Shown here: positions 49,452 through 59,697 of the stretch, piece by piece | Layout: every line of letters begins with the position of its first letter | Position numbering within the stretch: position 1 is the stretch's first letter | Origin: Grifola frondosa | Lineage: Eukaryota > Basidiomycota > Agaricomycetes > Polyporales > Grifolaceae | Direction: 5' to 3' | NCBI GenBank assembly: GCA_001683735.1 | Contig: LUGG01000020.1 | Location: forward strand, 668,701 to 732,700 | DNA: 64,000 nucleotides | Program-made: the position numbers and the translations under genes | Notes under the pieces: generated by a model | What the model was told of the DNA's origin: nothing | What the model saw: the letters and a program-made list of their open reading frames with translations, nothing else | Database searches by the model: none

Positions 49452-50232
49452 CGACGCGACCGAAGCCTACCTGTTACCCATGCATGCGCTCTCGTTCAGC
49501 AATGCCCCGAACCAGCTGTATTCGACGTTCCTCCTGCGCAACGCCGTTATTCACACCGACGGGCACGATATCCACTTTGACGGAGTCCTCATGGCTGATA
49601 CGACCGACCCGATCCCGATCCTGAACAGCATGCGTCCCGGTGGACCGCCGCCTCCTCCCAGTAGCGGAGCAGTTCGCGTTGAAACGGACACCGGCGACGA
49701 AGCGCACGTCGTTATCGGACCCCTTGTCCTTGGACCGGAGGGTGAGCCCACTGTGTTTCCCCGCCCAACCGTCCTCTCGACCTCTATTCCGATGCCTCCT
49801 GCAGCGCCGCCGATCCAGCAGACCGTATCACCCGCCTTACCCGATAACTTCAAGATTATTACCAAGGTACTGCTTCCACCCGCTAATCCTACGATTACCG
49901 AAGCTTACAAGTACCTACCTAAGGAGAACACAGTTGTGAAAGATGGATGGACCATAGAGATAGATAGCACACCGTATGAAGTGAAAGGAATGGTGCGCGC
50001 GCGCTCAGCGGCCCCAGAGCCCGAAGGTTTGGATAGCCCGCCGCCGAGCCCGCTCACACCGCTGACGGACGGTACCCTCGTTGAAGAAGTAGACTTTGAC
50101 GTGCCGAAGACCCGGTATGAGCTACGCCCGCGCAAGCTGCCGCGGACGAACTATCGAGATCCTCCCGGTACGTACCCTCCGTTCGGCCGCAAAAGGAAGC
50201 CGAAGGCGCGGACTAACAACCCGCCGCTGTAA
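49315..50232 (+). CDS. Gypsy-2 cargo ORF A, 305 residues, unknown
   Basis: Intron-free ORF opening MPIIPPHPAVPPVSPAAERL. The first 100 residues look globular (RLRFSHIIEPFRDALHACHF, ALSFSNAPNQLYSTFLLRNA, DIHFDGVLMADTTDP). The rest is Pro-rich and ends basic (KTRYELRPRKLPRTNYRDPP, FGRKRKPKARTN). GC content is well above the surrounding element. It has its own TATA box and is followed after 19 bp by ORF B. It could be a captured host-type gene or an accessory structural protein. No family recognised. Confidence 0.6.
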   Translation: MPIIPPHPAVPPVSPAAERLRFSHIIEPFRDALHACHFASSYDVSIDATEAYLLPMHALSFSNAPNQLYSTFLLRNAVIHTDGHDIHFDGVLMADTTDPIPILNSMRPGGPPPPPSSGAVRVETDTGDEAHVVIGPLVLGPEGEPTVFPRPTVLSTSIPMPPAAPPIQQTVSPALPDNFKIITKVLLPPANPTITEAYKYLPKENTVVKDGWTIEIDSTPYEVKGMVRARSAAPEPEGLDSPPPSPLTPLTDGTLVEEVDFDVPKTRYELRPRKLPRTNYRDPPGTYPPFGRKRKPKARTNNPPL

Positions 50233-50251
50233 AGAAGGTAAAGAGAATAGG

Positions 50252-50500
50252 ATGGCACGACGACGAGCCCGGTCTCGCTTTGCAACGCGAGGAGCGCACG
50301 GGCCTCGAGCATCTTCTCGTCGTCCCGGTGCGGCTGTGGACCAAGGCCGAAAGAAGGTTCGTTCGCCCGTCCTCAGTTCGTTTAAACGCGCCATTACCGG
50401 CCGCGTCGGACACGGTGAGACAGGAGACGGCACGGACGACGAATATTATCCTATGAGTTTTGCGGATGATGAGTCAGAAGCTGACATTGTTATTGATTAA
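50252..50500 (+). CDS. Gypsy-2 cargo ORF B, 82 residues, basic-acidic protein
   Basis: Starts MARRRARSRFATRGAHGPRA. The N-terminal half is strongly Arg-rich and the C-terminal half acidic (DGTDDEYY, FADDESEADIVID). It starts 19 bp after ORF A, so it may be a second cistron or a frame-shifted extension. The basic half could bind nucleic acid (inference). Confidence 0.45.
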   Translation: MARRRARSRFATRGAHGPRASSRRPGAAVDQGRKKVRSPVLSSFKRAITGRVGHGETGDGTDDEYYPMSFADDESEADIVID

Positions 50501-50603
50501 AAGGAACGCACCGTAAGATACCTTCAATGTATCTTTGAAAGCGAGATCTTGTCCTGTACAATAGTCTTGTAAATTCGGACAAAATGTATCTGAATTTATT
50601 GAC

Positions 50604-51039
50604 TTACCTAGCGTACTCGACGAGCAAGCGTCCGCGTGCGTCCCGCCTCAAAGACTCCATATGCCCGAGAATCGTTGGCCAAGGAAGCCGGAAGCTAGAG
50701 ATAGAAGAAGATAGGCAGCAGAATGAAGCAAGTAGAACGCGTGCAAGATGTGCGCAGATGAAGCCAAGAGAGGTCGAGTGCCAAAGAAGGACCAGGAGAT
50801 AGGCAGAGTGAAGAAGTTGATAGAGAGCCAAGGACGCAGTCAGCGCACACAACGCTGTGCGAGAATCGACGTGGCAGACGTTTAGAAGTCCTGTGGGACA
50901 TCTAACCGTCGACGCCACACGAAAGACCTGCAAACAGACCCGAAACAGCAGTAATGTTAGAAGAAATGAGCGTACTCACCAAGCCAGCTTCAACGAGAAC
51001 GTTGAAGCACGAACGCGCTTGTGCGTACCATAGCAGGAC
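50604..51039 (-). CDS. Second putative spliced antisense ORF in the cargo block
   Basis: Minus-strand exons 51039-50980 and 50927-50604 join through a good intron (GTGAGT, CTTCTAAC branch, TTTGCAG; 52 bp) and stay open to a stop at 50604. A strong acceptor (CTCTTCTAG) precedes the first exon and a GTAAGT donor overlaps the stop, so more exons are possible. Leu/Ser/Cys-rich, for example LCALTASLALYQLLHSAYLL. No family recognised. Confidence 0.3.
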
Positions 51040-51200
51040 CTAGAAGAGAGAGACGAAGAACAAGCAGCAGTATGTGAGAAAGGGCGAAGGGCAGAAACAA
51101 TAGAGACGACCGATCAGGGAGTAATCGACTTCCAGATAGCCAGCAGGAAAGAGCATGTCACGCCGTTTAGTCACAGAGACAAGACGCGTCGCGGTGCGCG

Positions 51201-51222
51201 GTCACGTGACTTCCGCGCGGAA
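51201..51222. promoter_or_regulatory. Two abutting perfect palindromes
   Basis: GTCACGTGAC (51201-51210, E-box core) is directly followed by TTCCGCGCGGAA (51211-51222, E2F/MBF-like GCGC core). Just upstream is ACGCGT at 51184. Looks like a compact regulatory site. Confidence 0.5.
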
Positions 51223-51514
51223 ACTGTGAAGTCAAGCCCGACACTTACTGGGCAAGACAAATCACATTCTGCACACTATTGTGACAGACCTTTTCAGGGT
51301 TATTTTGGTCAAGGATTTTATTGAGATTGTCCTCGAAACCCCCAGAATTTTAGATTGAAGAAGAACAGCATTCTTTTACCAGAAAGCAAGTACCAGAATG
51401 TACTGAAATGCAGAGAATCTATTTGCAAGTACCAGAACATTCTAGGAAAGTTGAGACAATTTTCCACAAGATTCAAGAAAGTTATAGAAAGGCCTAGTCA
51501 TTTATTTGGACGGG

Positions 51515-51522
51515 TATATAAA
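51515..51522 (+). promoter_or_regulatory. TATA box of the small ORF at 51567
   Basis: TATATAAA in the context CGGGTATATAAACC, resembling the LTR promoter (GGGTATATAAGG), 52 bp before the ATG. Upstream is a GAAcaTTCtaGGA heat-shock-like site at 51435-51447. Confidence 0.6.
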
Positions 51523-51566
51523 CCAGAATCCATCTATCAGACTATACCTATCCCTTTCCCCCCACT

Positions 51567-51845
51567 ATGGCTTTGACTCTTTTGGAAGAGACTCTGGCTG
51601 ACAAAGAATTGAGGAAAGAGTTCATAAAGAGATTGATGAAGAGAATGGGCCAATTAGAAAGGAAACGTGAGAAGAGAAAGCAGATAAAGAAGAATAGAAC
51701 TAGGAAAGAGGTCATGGAAGATATGATGCAGAATATGCGACGTGATCGTCGACTGCGGCAGAAAGAGATTGATAGGACCATGTTCCATTCAGATATGAAT
51801 AGTCAACAATTACTTCAGCCCAAAACTGATTTAATTGTTGCCTAA
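51567..51845 (+). CDS. Gypsy-2 cargo ORF C, 92 residues, highly charged helical protein
   Basis: Starts MALTLLEETLADKELRKEFI and continues with an unbroken Lys/Arg/Glu-rich run (RMGQLERKREKRKQIKKNRT) expected to form a single helix or coiled coil. It ends SQQLLQPKTDLIVA. It has its own TATA box and is followed 32 bp later by a second polypurine-like motif. Function unknown; it could be an RNA-binding or scaffold protein. Confidence 0.6.
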   Translation: MALTLLEETLADKELRKEFIKRLMKRMGQLERKREKRKQIKKNRTRKEVMEDMMQNMRRDRRLRQKEIDRTMFHSDMNSQQLLQPKTDLIVA

Positions 51846-51876
51846 ATCTGATTAATGATCCTTCAGTTAAAAATTT

Positions 51877-51890
51877 TAACTGTGGGGCGA
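51877..51890 (+). promoter_or_regulatory. Polypurine-tract-like motif, copy 2 (internal)
   Basis: TAACTGTGGGGCGA, identical to copy 1 over 14 bases, followed by TTGGAGCATATATG. It separates ORF C from pol. Confidence 0.7.
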
Positions 51891-52108
51891 TTGGAGCATA
51901 TATGAAAGAAAGAAAGAAGGAAATGAAGAATTGAGGATAAGAATTATTGCAAATGGTTTCTGTCCTCTATGACAATAAACTGGACCTCAGTCATTTGTTT
52001 ATAGCCTTTATTAGCTCATTATAGCTAATATTCCTGCAAATTTGACACAACCCAACAACCACTAGCAATATTCTTATTCGCCATCAAGGAAAGCAGAAGT
52101 CAGAAAGA

Positions 52109-55100
52109 ATGCCGATTAGAACACTTGAAGCTCGATTAGGAAAGGATTATAGTCAAGAAGCATTGATATCCAAGAACCCAGTAGGAATGGCGATGACGAA
52201 GTCAGATGCTGATCAAGTATTTGGGGTATACAAGCCGGTAGCTCAAAGAGTTAACCCAATTCCCGGAGTATTTCCACAAGATGCACGTGTCATCAGAAGG
52301 TTTCCCGAGGACCCCTTACACAATCTACCATTATTATCGCCAAACCCACCGAAATTTATACCCACGAAGAAGTTGACATTGGAAAGAATAGAAAGCATGC
52401 AAATAAATAAAGATAAATTTATGTGGCCAGAAGAAGAAGAATTGTTCAAGCACATTCTAAGATTGAATGAAAGGGTTCTAGCATTTGAAGAAAATGAAAG
52501 AGGAACGTTTAGAGATGACTACTTCTCTCCATATATCATTCCAGTTATTCCGCATATCCCTTGGGTGGATAGAAATATACCAATACCCCCTGGAATTAGA
52601 GAGAAGGTCATAGAATTGTTGAAAGGAAAAATAGAAGCAGGAGTCTATGAAAGGTGTCAGTCATCGTACAGATCCAAATGGTTCTGTGTCTTGAAAAAGA
52701 ATGGAAAATTACGGATCGTGCATGACTTGCAACCATTAAATGCAGTGACCATTCGAGATGCAGGAGTACCCCCAATATTGGATGACTTTGTTGAACCTTT
52801 TGCAGGACGGCAATGTTATTCAGTGTTTGACTTGTTTTGGGCCTTTGATGCTCGAAAAGTTGATCCGACTAGCAGAGATATGACCGCGTTTTTGTCACCA
52901 TTAGGCCTACTACGTATTACGTCTATGCCTATGGGATTCACCAATTCGCCAGCTGAATTTCAGGCTTGCATGACATTTGTTTTGCAAGATGAGATTCCTC
53001 AAACAGCGAATATATTCATTGATGATTTGCCAATCAAAGGGCCAGTATCTCAGTATTTGGATAAGTCAGGAAAAGCCGAGACATTAAAGGAGAATCCAAA
53101 AATCAGACGATTTATTTGGGAGCATGCACAAGATGTGCATCGGATCATGCATAGAGTTGGACAAGCAGGGATTACCTTTTCAGCAGCGAAAAGTCAAATC
53201 TGCTGTCCTGAAGTTGTGATTGTAGGACAGAAGTGTACGCAGGAAGGTCGAATGCCGGACCATGACAGAGTTGATAAAATTCAGAATTGGCCCCGTCCGT
53301 CCTCCCTTAAGGATGTTAGAGGATTTCTTGGATTATGCGGAACAGTTCGAATATGGATTCAGGACTACTCCAAGCGTATTCAACCTCTTAAAGAGTTGTT
53401 ATACAAGGATGTTCCCTTTTCATGGAATCCAGATCGAGAAGAAGCATTTGAGAAGATGAAGATGATAGTTGCTTCAGCCCCGGTGCTTAAGCCTATTAAC
53501 TATCAGTCAGAAAACCCAGTCATATTAGCTGTCGATTCAAGCAAATATGCAATAGGGTTTATTCTGTATCAGTTAGATGAGAATGAGAAGCGTCGACCGG
53601 CCCGTTTTGGATCACTTCCTATATCCAAGACGGAGGCGAACTATAGCCAGCCCAAGCTAGAGCTTTATGGACTGTATCGAGCCTTACGACATTGGAGATT
53701 ATATTTGGTTGGAATTAAGACCCTACATGTTGAGGTTGATGCCAAATACATTAAGGGGATGCTTAATGACCCAGGACCTACAACCAAATGCTACTATCAA
53801 TCGTTGGATTCAAGGAATCCTAATGTTTGATTTTAAGCTAATCCATGTACCGGCCAAGAAGCATAAAGGACCAGATGCATTGTCACGAAGACCCTTAGGA
53901 GACGGAGAAGTTGTAGAAGCAGATGATGATGAATGGTTGGATAACATTGCCCTGTATGCAGGACTCTGCCCAGAGCAAGCTCGTGAAGAATTTGCAAAGC
54001 GCATAAGCCATTTCAGGATTCAGAAGCTAGTGTTTTCATATCAGCCACTACATCTCAGGATCAGACCTTACAGAAGATATACAAGTTCTTGGACACTTTG
54101 GAAATACCTGTATTTCCTAAGATATCTGAAAGGTCTCGATTCCTTCGAAAATGTCAGAAGTATTTCCTTAAAGAAGGAAACATGTTTCGCCGATATACGA
54201 AGCGAATGCCAGTGAGAATAGTATTTAGAGTTGATGAACGAAGAAGGATACTTGAAGAAGCCCACGAAGAGTTAGGCCATAAAGGAGAGCATGCTACGTT
54301 CGAGACAATAGTAACAGGTTCTTTTGGCCGTTCTATCACTCAGACGTCCGGCACCATGTGCAGTCTTGTCACGAATGTCAGATACGGAATGTCAAGAAAG
54401 TGGAAATACCTATCACAATATCCACCCCAGCTACATTATTCACAAAAATGTACATGGATATTATGTTTATGCCTCCAGCGCATGGGTATACTTGTATTAT
54501 AGCATGCAGAGATGACCTATCTGGAGTCTCAGAAGGTCGAGCATTAAGAAGTGCATCAGCAAAAGAAGTGGCCAAATTTTTCTGGGAGCAGATAATTTGC
54601 CGATATGGAGCAATTGGAGAGATTGTAACAGATAATGGAAGTGAGACGAAAGGTGCCTTTCAATTATTGGTCAAGAAATATGGTATCCCACATATACGAA
54701 TATCACCATATAACTCAAAGGCCAATGGAGTAGTTGAACGAGGACACTTTACGCTGCGAGAAGCATTAGTGAAAGCATGTGCTGGTCAGATAACACGTTG
54801 GCCAGAGCTTTTGCCTCATGCTTTATTTGCGGATCGAGTTTCTATTAGAAGAGCTACCGGATTTAGCCCTTACTATTTGTTGCATGGAGTCCACCCAGTA
54901 TTGCCTATGGATCTCCGTGAGGCTACATTCATGGTAGAAGGATTTCAGAAGGGAATATCTTCAGAAGATCTTCTAGCGCTTAGAATTAGGCAGCTTGAAA
55001 GGAAACCTGAAGATGTTGAGAAAGCAGCAGAGGTATTGAAGAAAAGCAGGATAAACTCAAAGGCCTATTTCGAGAAGAAATTTGCCCATCGCATGCAGAA

Positions 55101-55503
55101 GTCGTCATATAATCCAGGTGACTTAGTCTTGGTACGGAACTCCACGATCGAAAAGGAGATGAATCGCAAGCATAAACCAAGATACCTGGGACCATATGAA
55201 GTAGTTCGACGGACACCGAGAGGAGCATATGTAGTACGAGAGATCAATGGAGATGTAGCACGAGAAAGTATTGCAGCATTCAGACTACTTGCCTATCATC
55301 CGGCAGCAAATATTCTCGATATATTGCCAGCAGATTCATTGGATCAAATTCAAGGTCCAGCGATAGACCAGTCTCAGGGAATACAAGAAGAATATCTATG
55401 GGACCCAGAACCGGATGAGGACATGAACAATGAGGAATCAGACTCAGATGATGAACCAATAGGACATAGGACGAGGAATCAGCTGCAAAGAAATAGAAGA
55501 TAA
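52109..55503 (+). CDS. pol: Gypsy-2 pol: reverse transcriptase, RNase H, integrase
   Basis: Starts MPIRTLEARLGKDYSQEALI. Reverse transcriptase: SSYRSKWFCVLKKNGKLRIV, SVFDLFWAFDARKVDPTSRD, FTNSPAEFQ and the catalytic NIFIDDLPIKG, an FIDD box in place of the usual YxDD. RNase H: LAVDSSKYAIGFILY, KLELYGLYRAL, VEVDAKYIKGML. Frame changes near 53790, 54090-54215 and 54360 interrupt an integrase with zinc-finger residues (AHEELGHKGEH ... CHECQ) and D-D-E residues in MDIMFM, VTDNGSETKG and ANGVVERGHF. The C-terminal part has PGDLVLVRNSTIE and KPRYLGPYEVVRRTPRGAYV but no chromodomain. The breaks look like indels. Confidence 0.9.
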
Positions 55504-56112
55504 AGCTTAGGATCACACTAGTCGAGCATTCGCCAGGGTACCAGTTGCCAAATCCTATTTGAATGTCGACCAGAATAAACAGCTATAATGTATCTAATAT
55601 ATAGCTGGATATGTGGTTATAAGTTTATGGAAGAAGAAAAGATAGAGATAGGGAGACGCACCAATAAATATCCCATACACGAGGATATGAGACCGTCTCC
55701 AAGGATCGGCATCCCTAGATATCATCCTGATAGATCGTTATCAAGTTCGTTTAGAAGATCGTGCAATATAAAGTTATGAGTATACGCACCTTGGTCATCA
55801 CTCAAACGACGACTATCGGATATACCCAAAAGGATAGCCTTATGTCTACCAAGCATAGAAGAAGTCAGTATGAAAGGATAATAGAATAGAAGAAGCAAGT
55901 ATGCGTACGGTGCATGTTACATGGACTCGAACCAGGAGAGGATGTAAAAACTGCACAAGAGGGGGGAGGATGAAACCTCCCAACGATCTGTGATCAGAGT
56001 CTCGCAGTTAATATAGAAGACTGACCGGATCTTGCCGAAGAAGACCGACTATATGGAAGCTAGCAGTTTATGTAATGATGTTAATTGAAGAAGACGGCTG
56101 AGGGCAGCCGAG
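55504..56112 (+). other. Non-coding tail between Gypsy-2 pol and the polypurine tract
   Basis: No ORF of note. A purine-rich AAGAGGGGGGAGGATGAAAC lies at 55956. It leads to the tract at 56113. Confidence 0.5.
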
Positions 56113-56127
56113 TAACTGTGGGGCGGA
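56113..56127 (+). promoter_or_regulatory. Gypsy-2 polypurine tract (copy 3, functional position)
   Basis: TAACTGTGGGGCGGA directly abuts the LTR start TGTCG at 56128, the expected plus-strand primer site. Confidence 0.85.
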
Positions 56128-58912
56128 TGTCGTGCACCAAAATGGATTGGTACTCGAACATGGCAATGTGACCATTGATCAGCACATCTCAAGTCTGGCA
56201 CCACTAGCATCTCATACTCATTAGGAAAGGATGTCAATATTCCAGTAATCCTACAAAAGAAGTACTACACAGAATCAGATCTATACTACTTCTTCAGGCC
56301 CAAAAGAAATCCTCATCCTCCTAAATATAGTAGTCAAGAGATGGGATGTACCAAGGCACCGAATCACATAAAGGCGTTTGCGATATAATCGTGGAAACCG
56401 AGTATGGAAACGTCGCAGATTGAATAATGTGCGGAGAGGGACATGGTCATCATTAGTAATGCGCCAAGAAGTTGCTCGAGATAGCTCTCCCCGAGATAGA
56501 GAATGAACCGGTCAGGATAACCGATATGTACCGAACGGCCATCACTCCGAAGTCGTCCCAGTACTCGAATATCATGACGAATCTGCCTAGCCCCGATGTC
56601 GAGTGCATCAGCAACAGCCCGAGAATGAACGATGAAGTCGTAGCGAGTTTCAGCAGAGAGTTCAAAGAAGGACACTATATCAATCGAAATGGCTGATCAG
56701 TAGCTTGCTCAATTAGTTACGATGAGCAAACTACGCAGGCAACTGACTGTTGGAATAAACGTATTGCGATACAAATCAAATCTATTCCAACTATAAAGTC
56801 AACAACATTTCATCGATATACTTATCACCAATAATCCTATAACATACCTATTGTAGACACAATTGGCAATGTTAGGTGGCAGCAAAGTCAAGTGCTAGTC
56901 ACTTATCAAAAGGATTACGCAGTGTCAACCATATCGAGAATATGTCACGTGTTATGACCTATACCCATTAATTTCGAGCAACAAGGCTATATACGAATAT
57001 GGTCAATGTCGATTACATTTCGTCATTATATCCTCATTTATTTCGTCCACTGTCAGTTACTCCCAACTTTCGTCATGATTCCAAGCAGTTCTCTATATGA
57101 ACACCCTCTCTCTCAAAGTGTCACTTATGAAGACACTAACACATTAGAAGAGGAGACTATAGCAGAAGAAAGTGAGAAATCAGAAGAGCATATCGATGAA
57201 GAATTAGAAGATGGCCTTTACGCTCCCCCACCCAAGCCGGTAATACAAAGACCTGCAGGAAAGAGAGCATGGCAGAAAAGGAGTTATCAGATTGGTCAGA
57301 AGATAGGATGGAAACCACATCATCGAGACAGCATACCCTTGCGAGTTTCCATGATGAAGAAAATAATGATAAAGAAGCAAGCTGCAAAAGAAAGTGCAGG
57401 ATAATTAGGGACACATCTATGCTATGCAAAGACTTATCCCATTCCTCTCTATTTGCACACATTTGTCATTACTCAGCACATTTCACCAAATCCATATCAT
57501 ATAATCTGGATTGGATCAGCAAATGGACACTGTGGCAACTGTGACATGGACAAATAGACCTGTGGCTTCATATTCATGAACATTCCGGAATAACCTAGCA
57601 GAGAAGAAGTTTCCGGAACTTCCAGAAGAATACAGTCTTCAAAAGAAGGACTTTAATCGAAATTTCTACTTCAGAATGTCCTGAATAATATCCAGAAGCT
57701 CAAGGAAATTTCCAGAATATTCTGACAGATTCCAGAATAACATAGGATCATGGAGAACATCCTGGACTTATAGAACCTGGGAGAATTGTCCAGAAGGAGA
57801 CAGAACTGTGCAGAAATACTAGCAGGTTAGAGATGCTTCCAGCAACTTCCAAAAGCCATTCGTCAGCAGGAAAATTGGTGGATTGGTAAGCATTGGGAGT
57901 GGATTGGTAAGCAAGAAGGGGATTAGTCAGCCATAGAATAGAATAGAATAGAATAGAATGGAAGGATTCAGGAGGGTATATAAGGGCGAGCGAAAAATCG
58001 CCCAAATCATTCGAATATATTCTTCCCCCCCCAGATTCCTCCCTCAGTAGCACTCCCTCACAATTTATATTCTTTCTCTTAACTTGAGGCACATCAGAAG
58101 TATTGCCTAGGCCCATCTGCTTACTAAGTATTGACCTGGATTGTTAACTTGCCAAAGCAAGAGACTTTGGAAGTGCAAGTTCAGGCAAAAGGTTGAAGAT
58201 TGTCAAGACCTTTGTTAGGACAGAGTTCTGTCGCAAAGGAAGTTACCTAAATTGTCAACTGTCCAGACAAGAGATTCTGGAAGCACAAGGTTAGGAAAAG
58301 AAGATCAGAAGTTACTGACCTAGATTGTTAGCTTGCCAAAGCAAGAGACTTTGGGAGCGCAAGTTTAGGCAGATTAGTTGTCAGACCTTTGTTAGGACAG
58401 AAGCCCTGTCGCAAAGGCACCAGGTGAGCAGTGTTAAGAAAGAGTTTGTTATTGTTTGGATAGTTGTCCTGTGAGTGGATTGAGGAGTATAAGTCTCTGG
58501 AAAGAAGTCCAGGAGCATTTCCCCATTCCAAGCGGAATTCGTCGTAGTAGCAAAGTACTGCACCAAGGCAGTGACTTTGTAGGAAGTTTGTAGTGTACTG
58601 ACAGAGCAAGCTATTTAAGTCAAGCCTTGCTATTGTTTCTAGTCCCCATAGGTATATTTCGAGTAATCGAACACCGTAGAACGAAACCACAGAGCATTGT
58701 GATCCTTGTGAAAAGTAGAAAGTACGCTTTCACAACCGAACTCGACTGAGCCTCTGTCCGGAAAAGTAGGAAACCCCGTCAAGCTTGGTGCACCCGTCAT
58801 TTCTAGGAAATAACCCCTCGCTATAAAACAAATATTACTCTCGTCAGATAGTCTTTTGATTGTTTGGTAAAAGTAGTGGTTGTTTAATACCGATCGCTGG
58901 AAATACACGACA
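56128..58912 (+). repeat. Gypsy-2 3' LTR
   Basis: 2785 bp. Compared with 38292-41077, about a dozen differences are seen, nearly all one-base indels (for example CTCCCTAAA/CTCCTAAA, GCCAAAGAAG/GCCAAGAAG). Carries the same ORF (57006-57404) and hairpin array (from 58146). Confidence 0.95.
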
Positions 58913-59697
58913 GCGTGCGGAGAGGATACAATTGGTACACGATACTAAGGCCTCACCGTTCCCACCCTACAGCCAATACTTCTCGCAGTACTGCACGTTT
59001 GTCTCGAACAGACGTTTGGCGAGATTCGCCATGTTTGTCACCGAATTAAACACGCTGTCTTGAGCGTGGTAGATCTGACGAAAGGTGAAATGGAAGTGGA
59101 TTAAATCAAAAATCTCCCACAAAGGGAGGGGACCGTTGTCGTCGAGGTAGAGAAACACCTTCTCCAGGTAGACGGAGAGGAGGTGGAGGGTGAGGCGCAT
59201 GTCGTATGGGATGCAGCGGGCCGACTGGTGGAAACGAAGGTCGTCGACATGCTTGCGGTCGTGCCAGAAGCTGAACTGATCGAGTCCTATGGCGATGAGG
59301 ACTGCAAGGGAAAAGCCTAGGACACACGCGGTGTCATTGGCGACGGGGTGATGACGAACTCCTGGGGCTTCCAGTCATTCTTGGTCTCGACGTAAAGGGC
59401 ATGGGTTTCTTCGAAGTGCTCGGCACTTCGACGTTCAAGCGCAGCATCCGTGGGGTTCCAGGCAATCTTGGTAGGAAACTCGTTCCTAGGGATGGGGAAT
59501 AGGAGGGGGAAAGCGGGCACTTCTCCTATGAAGTGCGCGGCTCTGGTGACAACCTCGGCCACCTCATTCTCGGTGACGGTTTCAGCTCCAATGACGGGGT
59601 CATTGTGCGCAACGACGGTGACCCAACCACCTTCCTGGTAGCGAGTGATGGAAGTCACTGAATGGCAAGGGGGACCGGTAAGTAAGCTCATTCAAAC
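58913..59697 (-). pseudogene. Gypsy-1 leader ORFs upstream of gag
   Basis: The minus strand, just inside the 5' LTR, opens MSLLTGPPCHSVTSITRYQE (59691) and runs to 59317 (FPLLFPIPRNEFPTKIAWNP). In an overlapping frame a second piece (from about 59340 to 58967) has VLGFSLAVLIAIGLDQFSFW, a possible membrane helix, then LDDNGPLPLWEIFDLIHFHF and ends NVQYCEKYWL. They may be one protein with an indel. Not Gag, Pol or any family I know. It is separated from gag by the Gypsy-2 insertion. Confidence 0.55.

Larger units (their letters stand above)
38292..58912 (+). mobile_element. 20.6-kb Ty3/Gypsy-type LTR retrotransposon (Gypsy-2), nested in Gypsy-1
   Basis: LTRs at 38292-41077 (2786 bp) and 56128-58912 (2785 bp) begin TGTCGTGCACC and end ATACACGACA. 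A 4-bp duplication GCGT flanks the element (38288-38291, 58913-58916). Gypsy-1 sequence resumes on both sides. The LTRs are more than 99 percent identical by eye and differ almost only by one-base indels, so the insertion is very recent. Order: LTR, primer-site-like sequence, gag, protease 1, protease 2, unknown ORFs, a cargo block (47.6-51.9 kb), pol, polypurine tract, LTR. Unusual features are the LTR size, an internal region of about 15 kb, two proteases and the cargo block. Confidence 0.93.

Noticed and set aside
47591..51876. Cargo block considered as a complete nested LTR element
   Set aside because: I found no direct repeats or target duplication at its ends, only the repeated polypurine motif.
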